64,000 bases of DNA. It comes from Terrabacter aerolatus. GTDB lineage: Bacteria; Actinomycetota; Actinomycetes; Actinomycetales; Dermatophilaceae. The first letter of the stretch is position 1, and each line of letters begins with the position of its first letter. Shown here one piece after another: positions 8,070 through 15,136 of the stretch. The stretch is from NCBI RefSeq assembly GCF_007991735.1, contig NZ_BJYX01000001.1:248001-312000 (forward strand), read 5' to 3'. The notes under the pieces were generated by a model. It worked only from the letters and a program-made list of their open reading frames with translations. It searched no databases and had not been told where the DNA came from. The translations under genes and the position numbers were made by a program.

Positions 8070-9251
8070 ATGACGCACTCACCCATCGGCGTCGCCGTCA
8101 TCGGCGCCGGTATGGCGGGCCGGGCGCACTGCGCCGGCTATCGCACCGCCCCCACGCTCTTCGACCCACCGCTGCCACCGATCCGGTATGCCGCCGTCGT
8201 CGACGCGAACGAGGCCGTGGCCAAGGACGCGGCGGGCCGCTACGGCTACGCGCGGCACGGCACCGACTGGCGCGAGCTGCTCGACGCCGACGACGTCCAG
8301 GTCGTCAGCGTCGTCGTCGCCAACCACCTGCACCGCGAGATCGTCGAGGCCCTCCTCGACGCCGGCAAGCACGTGCTCTGCGAGAAACCCCTCGCCGCTA
8401 GCCTCGAGGACGCCCGGGCGATGGTGGCCGCCGCCGCGGCGCACCCCGACCTCGTGAGCGGCGTCGGCTTCGTCTACCGGCGACAGCCCGCCGTGGCGGC
8501 CATCCGGGACCTCGTCGTCGGCGAGCTCGGCGAGGTCTCCCACTTCAACGGCCGCTACTGGTGCGACTACGCCCGGAGCGCCGAGACCCCGATGGCCTGG
8601 CGCTACAAGGGCGGTCCCGGGACGGGGGCCCTGGCCGACATCGGCAGCCACCTCATCGACCTCGCCGAGTTCGTCTGTGGCCCGATGACCTCCGTGAGCG
8701 GCGGCGCCTTCACGACGAAGGTCACCGAGCGGGCCGTGCCCCTGGGCACGACGTACGGCCACGCCAAGGCCGAGCTGTCCGACGTGCGGGAGCCCGTCGA
8801 GAACGACGACGTCGCCACCTTCACGGCGCACTTCGAGTCCGGGGCCGTCGGCACCTTCTCGATCTCGCGCATCGCACCCGGCCACGCGAACTCGCTCGCC
8901 TTCGACCTCATGGCCGAGCACGGCGCCGCCAAGTGGGACATGGACCGCCCCGCCGAGCTCTCCGTCATCCGGCAGCTGCGCGGTGACGGCCTGGACGGCT
9001 ACAACCAGGTGCTCGCCGGCCCGGCGCACCCCTACGTCAAGGGCGGGCTGCCGATGGACTTCCCCGGCTGCTCCTACGGCGTCGGCGACCTCTTCGGCTA
9101 CCAGGCGCGGGCCTTCCTCGAGCAGGTCGCCGGCATCGAGGGAGGCCTGCCGGAGGTCGCCGCCTTCGACGACGGCGTGCGCGACCTCACCGTCCTCGAC
9201 GCCGTCACGCGGTCGGCCGCTGCCGGCGGCGCCACGATCTCCGTCGGCTGA
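8070..9251 (+). CDS. Gfo/Idh/MocA family oxidoreductase
   Basis: A 393-residue NAD-dependent dehydrogenase. The Rossmann motif is AVIGAGMAGRAHC, the EKP motif is HVLCEKPLAASL, and the DIGSHLIDLAEF block carries the catalytic D/H pair. A long aromatic-rich C-terminal domain follows (YWCDYARSAETPMAWRYKGG). I use the ATG at 8070 with AGAGAGG 8 bases upstream; an in-frame ATG at 8049 is less well placed. It begins a two-gene operon with the TIM-barrel isomerase at 9297, controlled by the divergent LacI gene. The larger size separates it from the IolG types elsewhere in the window. Substrate unknown, probably a sugar or cyclitol. Confidence 0.85.
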   Translation: MTHSPIGVAVIGAGMAGRAHCAGYRTAPTLFDPPLPPIRYAAVVDANEAVAKDAAGRYGYARHGTDWRELLDADDVQVVSVVVANHLHREIVEALLDAGKHVLCEKPLAASLEDARAMVAAAAAHPDLVSGVGFVYRRQPAVAAIRDLVVGELGEVSHFNGRYWCDYARSAETPMAWRYKGGPGTGALADIGSHLIDLAEFVCGPMTSVSGGAFTTKVTERAVPLGTTYGHAKAELSDVREPVENDDVATFTAHFESGAVGTFSISRIAPGHANSLAFDLMAEHGAAKWDMDRPAELSVIRQLRGDGLDGYNQVLAGPAHPYVKGGLPMDFPGCSYGVGDLFGYQARAFLEQVAGIEGGLPEVAAFDDGVRDLTVLDAVTRSAAAGGATISVG

Positions 9252-9296
9252 GTCCCCCACCACCCCAAGCACTTCCGGAAGAAGAAGGAACGACCC

Positions 9297-10283
9297 ATGC
9301 AGCTCGGTGCCTACAACGCCTGCCTCGCGGACAAGACACTCCCCGAGGCCCTCGACCTCGTCAAGGGCCTCGGCCTGACGAGTGTCGAGGTCAACTCCGG
9401 CGGCTTCCTGCCGCCCATCCACCTGCCCGTCGACGACCTCCGCGCGAGCGAGCAGGCTCGGCAGGACTACCTCGGCGAGTTCAGCTCGCGCGGGCTCACC
9501 CTGACGGCCCTCAACTGCAACGGCAACCCCCTGCACCCCGCAGCCGGCTTCCCGCACTCGCATGACCTCATCGACTCGATCGAGCTCGCCGCACTGCTCG
9601 GCGTCAAGCGCGTGATCACCATGTCGGGCACCCCGGGCAGCGAGCCGGGAACGTCTGTCCCCGTGTGGAACCCGCTCCCCTGGTGGAGTCCGTTCCTCGA
9701 CGTGCAGGACCACCAGTGGAGCGTCGCCGTGCCCTACTGGAAGGACGTCCAGGCCCGGGCCGCCGCGGCGGACGTCCGCATCGCCATCGAGATGCACCCT
9801 GGCAACATCGTCTTCAACCCGCGCACCCTCCACCGCCTCGTCGAGGAGACGGGCGCGACGCACATCGGCGCCGAGATGGACCCGAGCCACCTCTTCTGGC
9901 AGGGCATCGACCCGGTCCTCGCGGTCGCCGACCTCGGCGAGCTCGTCTACGTCGCCGCGGCCAAGGACACCCGCATCAACGACGCCGCCAAGGTCAACGG
10001 CGTCATCGACGACAGCTTCCGCCGGGTGGCCGACGGCGAGCCCGGCTACCTGCCGCTCGGCGGCGGCACGACGCTGAGCGGCTGGCCGGCGACGCCGTCG
10101 TGGGACTTCGTCGCGGTGGGTCGCGGGCACGATACGGCCTACTGGACCGAGTTCCTGCGCGCCCTGCACCAGGTCGACCCCGACATGCCGGTCAACATCG
10201 AGCACGAGGACCAGGAGCTCGACCAGCTCGAGGGACTGCGCTTCGCGGCCACCACGCTCATCGAGGCGGAGAAGGGCATCTGA
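9297..10283 (+). CDS. Sugar phosphate isomerase/epimerase (TIM barrel)
   Basis: A 328-residue xylose-isomerase-like TIM-barrel protein. Metal ligands of the fold are visible: E in SVEVNSGGF, E and H in IAIEMHPGN, D-P-S-H in AEMDPSHLFWQGID, and a final E in NIEHEDQEL. An AAGAAGGAA ribosome site precedes the ATG by about 7 bases. It lies 45 bases behind the oxidoreductase gene and is almost certainly co-transcribed with it. The dehydrogenase plus isomerase pairing repeats the arrangement at 2283-4114 and in the iol operon. The reaction is likely epimerisation or dehydration of a keto-sugar or keto-inositol. Confidence 0.85.
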   Translation: MQLGAYNACLADKTLPEALDLVKGLGLTSVEVNSGGFLPPIHLPVDDLRASEQARQDYLGEFSSRGLTLTALNCNGNPLHPAAGFPHSHDLIDSIELAALLGVKRVITMSGTPGSEPGTSVPVWNPLPWWSPFLDVQDHQWSVAVPYWKDVQARAAAADVRIAIEMHPGNIVFNPRTLHRLVEETGATHIGAEMDPSHLFWQGIDPVLAVADLGELVYVAAAKDTRINDAAKVNGVIDDSFRRVADGEPGYLPLGGGTTLSGWPATPSWDFVAVGRGHDTAYWTEFLRALHQVDPDMPVNIEHEDQELDQLEGLRFAATTLIEAEKGI

Positions 10284-10386
10284 CGCCACGCCCGCCGCCA
10301 CCCGGTCGTGGTGGGCGCGCCGCAGCGTCGGCGACAGGGGTACCTCGACCGGGTGGGCCTCACCGTGGACCGAGCCGGGAGGGTAC

Positions 10387-11763
10387 GTGTCCGCCATGGC
10401 GATCGACACGGCGGTGCGACACCGACGGCCCTACCGCGGGTCGCACCTCATCACCCGGCTCGTCGGTCCCCTCACGATCGGGGCCCTCGTCGTCGCCTTC
10501 GCCCTGCTGTGGCTGCTCGCGCGACCCCTGGGCGACCCCGGCCAGCTCGTCGGCCAGCTCATCGGCGCCGAGGGCGTGCTGCTCCTGTCCGTCGGGCTCG
10601 TGCTCATCAGCACGCTGCGCTGGGTCGACCGGTTCTTCGACGGGGTCGACAAGGCCGCCGTCTGGCACCGCCGGGTCGCCCTGGCCGGCACGATCCTCGT
10701 CGGCGTGCACATCGCCACGACCGGCAACCGTCACCCCAGCCGGCTGGGACCGACCCTCGGCACCATCGGCATCGTCGGCCTGGCGGCCCTCACCGTGTGG
10801 GCCGTCGCCCCGCGCTGGCGCTCCATCACGCCGCACCCGCTGCGTCCGTCGGTCGAGCGGGTCATGGAGACGGGGCCTGTCCGGCTCGTCGGGCGGTGGG
10901 TCGGTGGCTACGGCCTGTGGCGCGGGTTCCACCGCCTGACCGGGGTCTTTCTCGCCTTCGGCTTCGCGCACGGCCTCATGGACGCCACGCTCTTCGGGTC
11001 CCCGCTGCTGCGCTGGTCCTACGTCGCGATCGGCGGCATCGGTCTCGCCTTCTACGTCTACCGCGAGCTGCTGGCCCGGCACGTCGCCCGGACCCACGAC
11101 TACGAGGTGTCGTCGGTGGCGCCGATCGACGACGCGTCGTACGAGATCTGGCTCCGGCCGCTCGGGGACCGTTTCGCCTTCCGGCCGGGCCAGTTCGCCC
11201 TCGTCAACCTCGAGGCCCGCGACGGCTGGCACCGCCACCCCTTCACCATCGCGAGCGCGCCGCAGGAGCAGCAGGTCCGCATCACCGTGCGGGCGCTCGG
11301 CGACTTCACCTCGAGCATCGGCGACCTCGTCGAGCCCGGTATGCCGGCCGTGATCAGCAGCCCGCAGGGGCACTTCGACTTCGCGCGGGGCACGGAGCAC
11401 CAGGTGTGGATCGCCGGCGGCATCGGTGTCGCGCCGATGCTGAGCTGGCTGCGGTCCGCCGGGCCGGGCGAGCTGCCGTCACGCGTCGACTTCTTCTACA
11501 CCGCCCGAGGGCCGGCGCCCCTCGCCGACGAGGTCGCGCACCTCGCGGACCACCACGACGAGATGCACCTGCACCTCGTCGACACCGAGAGCGACCCGCG
11601 ACTGACGACCGAGCGGGTCCTCGAGGCCGTCGGGACCGAGCCCCGCCGGCTCTCGGCGTTCCTCTGCGGACCCGAACGGATGGTCAGCGCGCTCCAGCGC
11701 GACCTCGTGCGAGCCGGTGTGAAACCGGCCAACGTGCACCGCGAGTACTACAACCTGCGCTGA
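10387..11763 (+). CDS. Ferric-reductase-like transmembrane flavoprotein (FAD/NAD(P)H oxidoreductase)
   Basis: A 458-residue membrane oxidoreductase. About six helices fill residues 20-230, with histidines suited to haem binding (WHRRVALAGTILVGVHIATTG; GFHRLTGVFLAFGFAHG). Then comes a ferredoxin-reductase-type module: RPGQFALVNLE and RHPFTIASAP bind FAD, and GGIGVAPMLSWLR and FLCGPERMV bind NAD(P)H. It probably passes electrons across the membrane to ferric iron or another acceptor. GGGAGGG at 10377-10383 is close to GTG 10387; ATG 10396 in the same frame is the alternative start. No operon partner. Confidence 0.82.
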   Translation: MSAMAIDTAVRHRRPYRGSHLITRLVGPLTIGALVVAFALLWLLARPLGDPGQLVGQLIGAEGVLLLSVGLVLISTLRWVDRFFDGVDKAAVWHRRVALAGTILVGVHIATTGNRHPSRLGPTLGTIGIVGLAALTVWAVAPRWRSITPHPLRPSVERVMETGPVRLVGRWVGGYGLWRGFHRLTGVFLAFGFAHGLMDATLFGSPLLRWSYVAIGGIGLAFYVYRELLARHVARTHDYEVSSVAPIDDASYEIWLRPLGDRFAFRPGQFALVNLEARDGWHRHPFTIASAPQEQQVRITVRALGDFTSSIGDLVEPGMPAVISSPQGHFDFARGTEHQVWIAGGIGVAPMLSWLRSAGPGELPSRVDFFYTARGPAPLADEVAHLADHHDEMHLHLVDTESDPRLTTERVLEAVGTEPRRLSAFLCGPERMVSALQRDLVRAGVKPANVHREYYNLR

Positions 11764-11892
11764 GCGGGGGCGGCGGCTCCACCCGGTTGAGGTGACCGCG
11801 CCGTGGGACTCGCCGCCGGCATACCTCGACCGGGACCTTCGGCCCTCTCCGTCGGTGCCGCCTCGCGGGATGCTGGAGACAGGAGGCGCTCC

Positions 11893-12264
11893 ATGGTCGA
11901 CACGTCAGGCCCCGCCACCCCACCCGGCGTCCCGTCAGCCGGTGAGGCCCCTCGCGAGCCGAGGCCGCTGACCCGCGCCTGGATCTCCGTGGCACTCGTC
12001 CCCGTCTTCTTCCTCGTCGCCTTCGCGGCAGCGCAGGGCATCTACGCCCTGACGGGCTACGACCCGAGCGCCGGTGCCACACCGCCGCTGTGGGCCGACC
12101 TCGTCGCCGGAGTGCCGGCCCTGCTCATCCTCTTCCTGCCCTGCGCGGGCGCCGTCGTCTACGGCCGTCGTGCGGTGCGCGAGGGGGCCCGCTCGGGCTT
12201 CGTCCCGATGGTGCTCGGGGCGATCGTGGCCGTCGGCGGCATTGTCCTCGTCGCGCTGCAGTGA
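11893..12264 (+). CDS. Small two-helix membrane protein, unknown function
   Basis: A 123-residue protein. A Pro-rich N-terminal tail of about 35 residues is followed by one membrane helix (ISVALVPVFFLVAFAAAQGI), a loop, a second helix (LVAGVPALLILFLPCAGAVVYG) and a short third hydrophobic segment at the C-terminus. GGAGG stands 6 bases before the ATG at 11893, which I prefer to an upstream in-frame start. I do not recognise the family. It stands alone between the flavoprotein and the aldo/keto reductase. Confidence 0.7.
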   Translation: MVDTSGPATPPGVPSAGEAPREPRPLTRAWISVALVPVFFLVAFAAAQGIYALTGYDPSAGATPPLWADLVAGVPALLILFLPCAGAVVYGRRAVREGARSGFVPMVLGAIVAVGGIVLVALQ

Positions 12265-12338
12265 GCCGCTCCCCGGTGTGAGGTGTTCCCCCACCGCAGG
12301 TTCTGCGGCACACCCACCTCGACCCGATCCGACGACAC

Positions 12339-12369
12339 TTGCGTTGGAGCGCACTCCAACACCTAGCGT
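12339..12369 (+). promoter_or_regulatory. MerR-style promoter with palindrome in a 19-base spacer
   Basis: TTGCGT (12339-12344) and TAGCGT (12364-12369) are separated by 19 bases, longer than the usual 17. An inverted repeat GTTGGAG-CGCA-CTCCAAC (12343-12360) fills the spacer, the classic geometry for MerR-family activators. The -10 is 7 bases from the ATG at 12377, so the mRNA would be leaderless. Confidence 0.6.
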
Positions 12370-12376
12370 CGGTGGG

Positions 12377-13246
12377 ATGACCGACACCTTCCCCCTGGCA
12401 GACCGCACCGTCCGACGCGTGGGCTTCGGCGCCATGCAGCTCCCCGGACCCGGAGTCATGGGTCCGCCGCGCGACCGGGACGAGGCCCTGCGCGTGCTGC
12501 GCCGCGCCGTCGAGCTCGGCGTCGACCACATCGACACGGCCCAGTTCTACGGACCCGACGTGAGCAACGAGCTCATCCGCGAGGCCCTTCACCCGTATGC
12601 CGACGACCTCGCCCTCGTCTCCAAGGTGGGCGCACGACGCGACGCCGCCGGTGCGTGGCTGCCGGCGCAGCGACCCGAGGACCTGCGCGCCGACGTGGAG
12701 GCGAACCTCCGCTCGCTCGGGGTCGACCACCTGACGGCGGTCAACCTGCGGCGGATGGACGAGGGCGCCCCGGGCGCCGGGGACGTGCCGCTCGAGGACC
12801 AGGTGGCGGAGATGGCTGCGCTGCGCGACGAGGGCAAGATCGCGGGCGTCGGCCTCTCGACGGTGTCCGCCGCGGATCTTGCTGCCGCGCGGGCGATCAC
12901 GGACATCGTCTGCGTGCAGAACCCGTTCAGCCTCGTCGACCAGAAGGACGCCGACGTCCTCGACGTGTGCGCCGCGGCGGGCATCGCCTACGTGCCCTAC
13001 TTCCCGCTGGGCTCGGCGTTCCCCCACCTGCCCAAGGTCGTCGACCAGCCCGCCGTGCAGGCCGTCGCCGCTCGCCGCGGCGTCCCCGCGGCCCGGGTCG
13101 GCCTGACCTGGCTGCTCGCCCGCGCCGACAACGTGCTCCTCATCCCCGGCACGTCGTCGGTCGCGCACCTGGAGGAGAACATGGCCGTCGCCGACCTCGA
13201 GCTGACCGACGAGGACCTCGCGGAGATCTCCACCGTCGCGGCCTGA
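12377..13246 (+). CDS. Aldo/keto reductase
   Basis: A 289-residue NADPH-dependent oxidoreductase of the aldo/keto reductase fold. The catalytic Asp and Tyr lie in HIDTAQFYGPDVSNELIREAL, the Lys in LVSKVGA, and NADP contacts in LLIPGTSSVAHLEENM. The usual catalytic His position is replaced in TAVNLRRMD, as in the YdbC-like branch, so it may act on a narrower set of carbonyls. No Shine-Dalgarno is present; a -10 box 7 bases upstream indicates a leaderless start. The 19-base spacer palindrome suggests induction by a MerR-type regulator encoded elsewhere, for example by an electrophile or oxidant. Confidence 0.9.
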   Translation: MTDTFPLADRTVRRVGFGAMQLPGPGVMGPPRDRDEALRVLRRAVELGVDHIDTAQFYGPDVSNELIREALHPYADDLALVSKVGARRDAAGAWLPAQRPEDLRADVEANLRSLGVDHLTAVNLRRMDEGAPGAGDVPLEDQVAEMAALRDEGKIAGVGLSTVSAADLAAARAITDIVCVQNPFSLVDQKDADVLDVCAAAGIAYVPYFPLGSAFPHLPKVVDQPAVQAVAARRGVPAARVGLTWLLARADNVLLIPGTSSVAHLEENMAVADLELTDEDLAEISTVAA

Positions 13247-13267
13247 ACGGCGAGGGGTCGGACGGCG

Positions 13268-13720
13268 TCAGCCCGGCCGGCCCCCGGTCGTCTCGTCCTC
13301 GGTGGCCGCCCACCCCGTGATCCCGACGATGCGGCACACGAGCACGTGGTGGAAGGGCCGGTCGGCGTACTGCGGGACGGCGCGGGCCAGACGGCCGCCC
13401 AGCTCGTCGGTGAGGGCCGTCCCGGGGTCGGGTACGTGCTCCAGCTCGACGCGCACCCACCACAGCCTCGACCAGTCCTCCGTCTCCCAGTGCTCGACGA
13501 GGAGTGACCCCCGGGGGTCGTCCTCGAGGTTGGCCTCCCGGCCCAGGCGCGAGGACGTCTTGGGCTTGACCGTGTCGATCGGCACGCCGACGTGACCGTC
13601 GCCGCTCACGGCATACACCACGGGTACCGGGTCGGGACCGCGTTCGGCGTGCAGGGTGCACAGGACCCCGTGCACCTGGGCGTCCAACCGTGCGCGAGCC
13701 TCGGCCCGGCTCAACCTCAT
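13268..13720 (-). CDS. PPOX-class F420-dependent oxidoreductase-like protein
   Basis: A 150-residue split-barrel flavin/deazaflavin-binding protein. PVVYAVSGDGHVGVPIDTVKPKT and the LLVEHWETEDWSRLWWVRVE block match the actinobacterial TIGR03668-type PPOX family, thought to use F420 (family knowledge). GGAGG lies just before the ATG at 13720. It is convergent with the aldo/keto reductase, 21 bases apart. Specific substrate unknown. Confidence 0.8.
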   Translation of the reverse strand: MRLSRAEARARLDAQVHGVLCTLHAERGPDPVPVVYAVSGDGHVGVPIDTVKPKTSSRLGREANLEDDPRGSLLVEHWETEDWSRLWWVRVELEHVPDPGTALTDELGGRLARAVPQYADRPFHHVLVCRIVGITGWAATEDETTGGRPG

Positions 13721-13856
13721 GGCCGCCTCCAGCGTCCCGCGGGCCGTGGACCTGCCCGTCCTGACTCGTGATGGTAGGCGCACTAGAGCCGGGCGCTGGA
13801 TGCGGCCGGGTTGGTAGCCTTCGACTGATCGTGACCATCGGCAGGAGGTGAGACCC

Positions 13857-13916
13857 GTGTCTGCAGCGTCCGCACCGGGTGCTCCCCCGCCGTCCACGAT
13901 CGCGCGTCTGGCCTAG
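13857..13916 (+). CDS. Candidate 19-residue leader peptide upstream of the patatin gene
   Basis: GTG at 13857 follows a near-perfect ribosome site, AGGAGGTGA (13843-13851), at 8 bases. The ORF runs 19 codons (MSAASAPGAPPPSTIARLA) to a TAG at 13914-13916, and the patatin ATG is 45 bases further on. The strength of the ribosome site, better than that of most genes here, is the main evidence. The peptide contains three consecutive prolines, a context known to stall ribosomes without EF-P, so an attenuation role is conceivable. It could also simply be a spurious match. Confidence 0.45.
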   Translation: MSAASAPGAPPPSTIARLA

Positions 13917-13961
13917 TCGCCACCGGGAGCCTCGAACCACACCGTCCGAGAGGTGACTCCC

Positions 13962-14912
13962 ATGAACACCACACCCTTCCAGCTCCACCCCCCGACGACC
14001 GTCTCGGGCGTGCCTCACCCCTCGGGTGACGCGGGCCGGCGCGCCCTGGTGCTCGCCGGCGCCGGCGCGGCGGGCAACGCCTGGGAGCTCGGCCTCGTCG
14101 CCGGCCTCCTCGAGGACGGGGTCGACCTCACCGAGGCCGACCTGGTCATCGGCACGTCGGCCGGGTCCACGGTGGCCGCCCAGATCACCAGTGGCACAGC
14201 GCCGTCCGAGCTGTATGCCGCCATCCTCGCCGAGGTGCCCCCACCTGCTGCCGGCCGCCCCACGGCGACGGGTGGGCAGGCTCCAGGGGCTTCTGGCCAG
14301 AGCTACCTCGAGTGGTCGGACGCCGTCATCGCGGCGGCGGCCGACCCGGCCGACATGCGTCGCCGGATGGGCACGGCGGCGCTCGAGCGAGCCGCCTCGG
14401 AGGCCTCTCCGCAGGCACGCTGGCGCGACGTCGTCGCGTCCCGCCTCCCGAGCAGGCACTGGCCGAGCCGTGCGGTGCTCATCCCGGCCGTCGATGCCCG
14501 GACCGGAGAGCCCGTGGTCTTCGACCGCCACAGCGGGGTCGATCTCGTCGACGCCGTCGCGGCCAGCACGTCGGCGGTGACGCCCTATCCCATCGGGGAC
14601 CGCCTCTTCCTCAACGGTGGCTACCGGCGCAGCGAGAACGCCGACCTGGCAGCGGGATTCGGACGCGTGCTCGTGCTCTCCCCCTTCGGCGGCCGGACGC
14701 GCATGCCTCTCGCGTGGGGCATGGACCTGGCCACGCAGGTCGCCGAGCTGCGGTCCGGTGGCAGCACGGTCGAGACCGTCTTCCCCGACGCCGGGGCGGG
14801 CGACGTCTTCGGTGCCAACGCGCTGGACCCGTCTACGCGGCTGCCCGCCGCGCGCGGAGGCCACGCCCAGGGACGCGCCCTGGCTGCGTCGCTCGCCGGC
14901 TTCTGGGGGTGA
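13962..14912 (+). CDS. Patatin-like phospholipase family protein, catalytic Asp changed to Asn
   Basis: A 316-residue patatin-fold acyl hydrolase. The glycine-rich oxyanion loop is LVLAGAGAAGNAWELG (residues 30-45) and the nucleophile elbow is GTSAG (Ser near residue 71). The second member of the Ser-Asp dyad normally sits in a DG(A/G) motif; the aligned segment here reads LFLNGGYRRSENADLA, so Asn (AAC, about 14614) replaces Asp. The remainder matches the actinobacterial family. AGAGGTG precedes the ATG by 7 bases. Activity may be altered or lost, and a scaffold or regulatory role is possible. A 19-codon ORF with a strong ribosome site precedes it. Confidence 0.82.
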   Translation: MNTTPFQLHPPTTVSGVPHPSGDAGRRALVLAGAGAAGNAWELGLVAGLLEDGVDLTEADLVIGTSAGSTVAAQITSGTAPSELYAAILAEVPPPAAGRPTATGGQAPGASGQSYLEWSDAVIAAAADPADMRRRMGTAALERAASEASPQARWRDVVASRLPSRHWPSRAVLIPAVDARTGEPVVFDRHSGVDLVDAVAASTSAVTPYPIGDRLFLNGGYRRSENADLAAGFGRVLVLSPFGGRTRMPLAWGMDLATQVAELRSGGSTVETVFPDAGAGDVFGANALDPSTRLPAARGGHAQGRALAASLAGFWG

Positions 14913-14959
14913 GGTGGGCCGAGGCTCTGGTCACCCGGCCACGGGAGCGGCTTCATGAG

Positions 14960-15085
14960 GGTCCACGCGCCGTCGGCCGCCGACGCCGGCCCGGTCGGAT
15001 CGAGCAGGTGTCGCTCCATCCGCCAGGCCAGCGCCTGCGGCCACGTGACCGTCGCCTCGGTCGAGGTCGTGGTCGAGGTCGTCAT
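14960..15085 (-). pseudogene. N-terminal remnant of a winged-helix (HTH_42/AlkZ-like) protein
   Basis: From the ATG at 15085, after a Thr-rich lead-in, the frame reads TWPQALAWRMERHLLDPTG. This resembles the N-terminus of winged-helix DNA-binding proteins of the HTH_42 family (family knowledge). The similarity ends after about 40 codons, and the frame then runs on into the antisense of the patatin gene with no recognisable HTH_42 body. I read it as a decayed fragment left after a deletion. It cannot be a working 350-400 residue member. Confidence 0.45.
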
Positions 15086-15136
15086 GCCGGCGTGGTCGCA
15101 CCGATCCCGGACGGAAGGCGCCCGGGGCGGGGCGGG

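Noticed and set aside
8079-10409. A 776-codon minus-strand frame opposite the 8070-10283 operon
   Set aside because: Repetitive Val/Gly/Asp/Glu composition typical of antisense frames; the plus-strand genes have full family motifs and ribosome sites.
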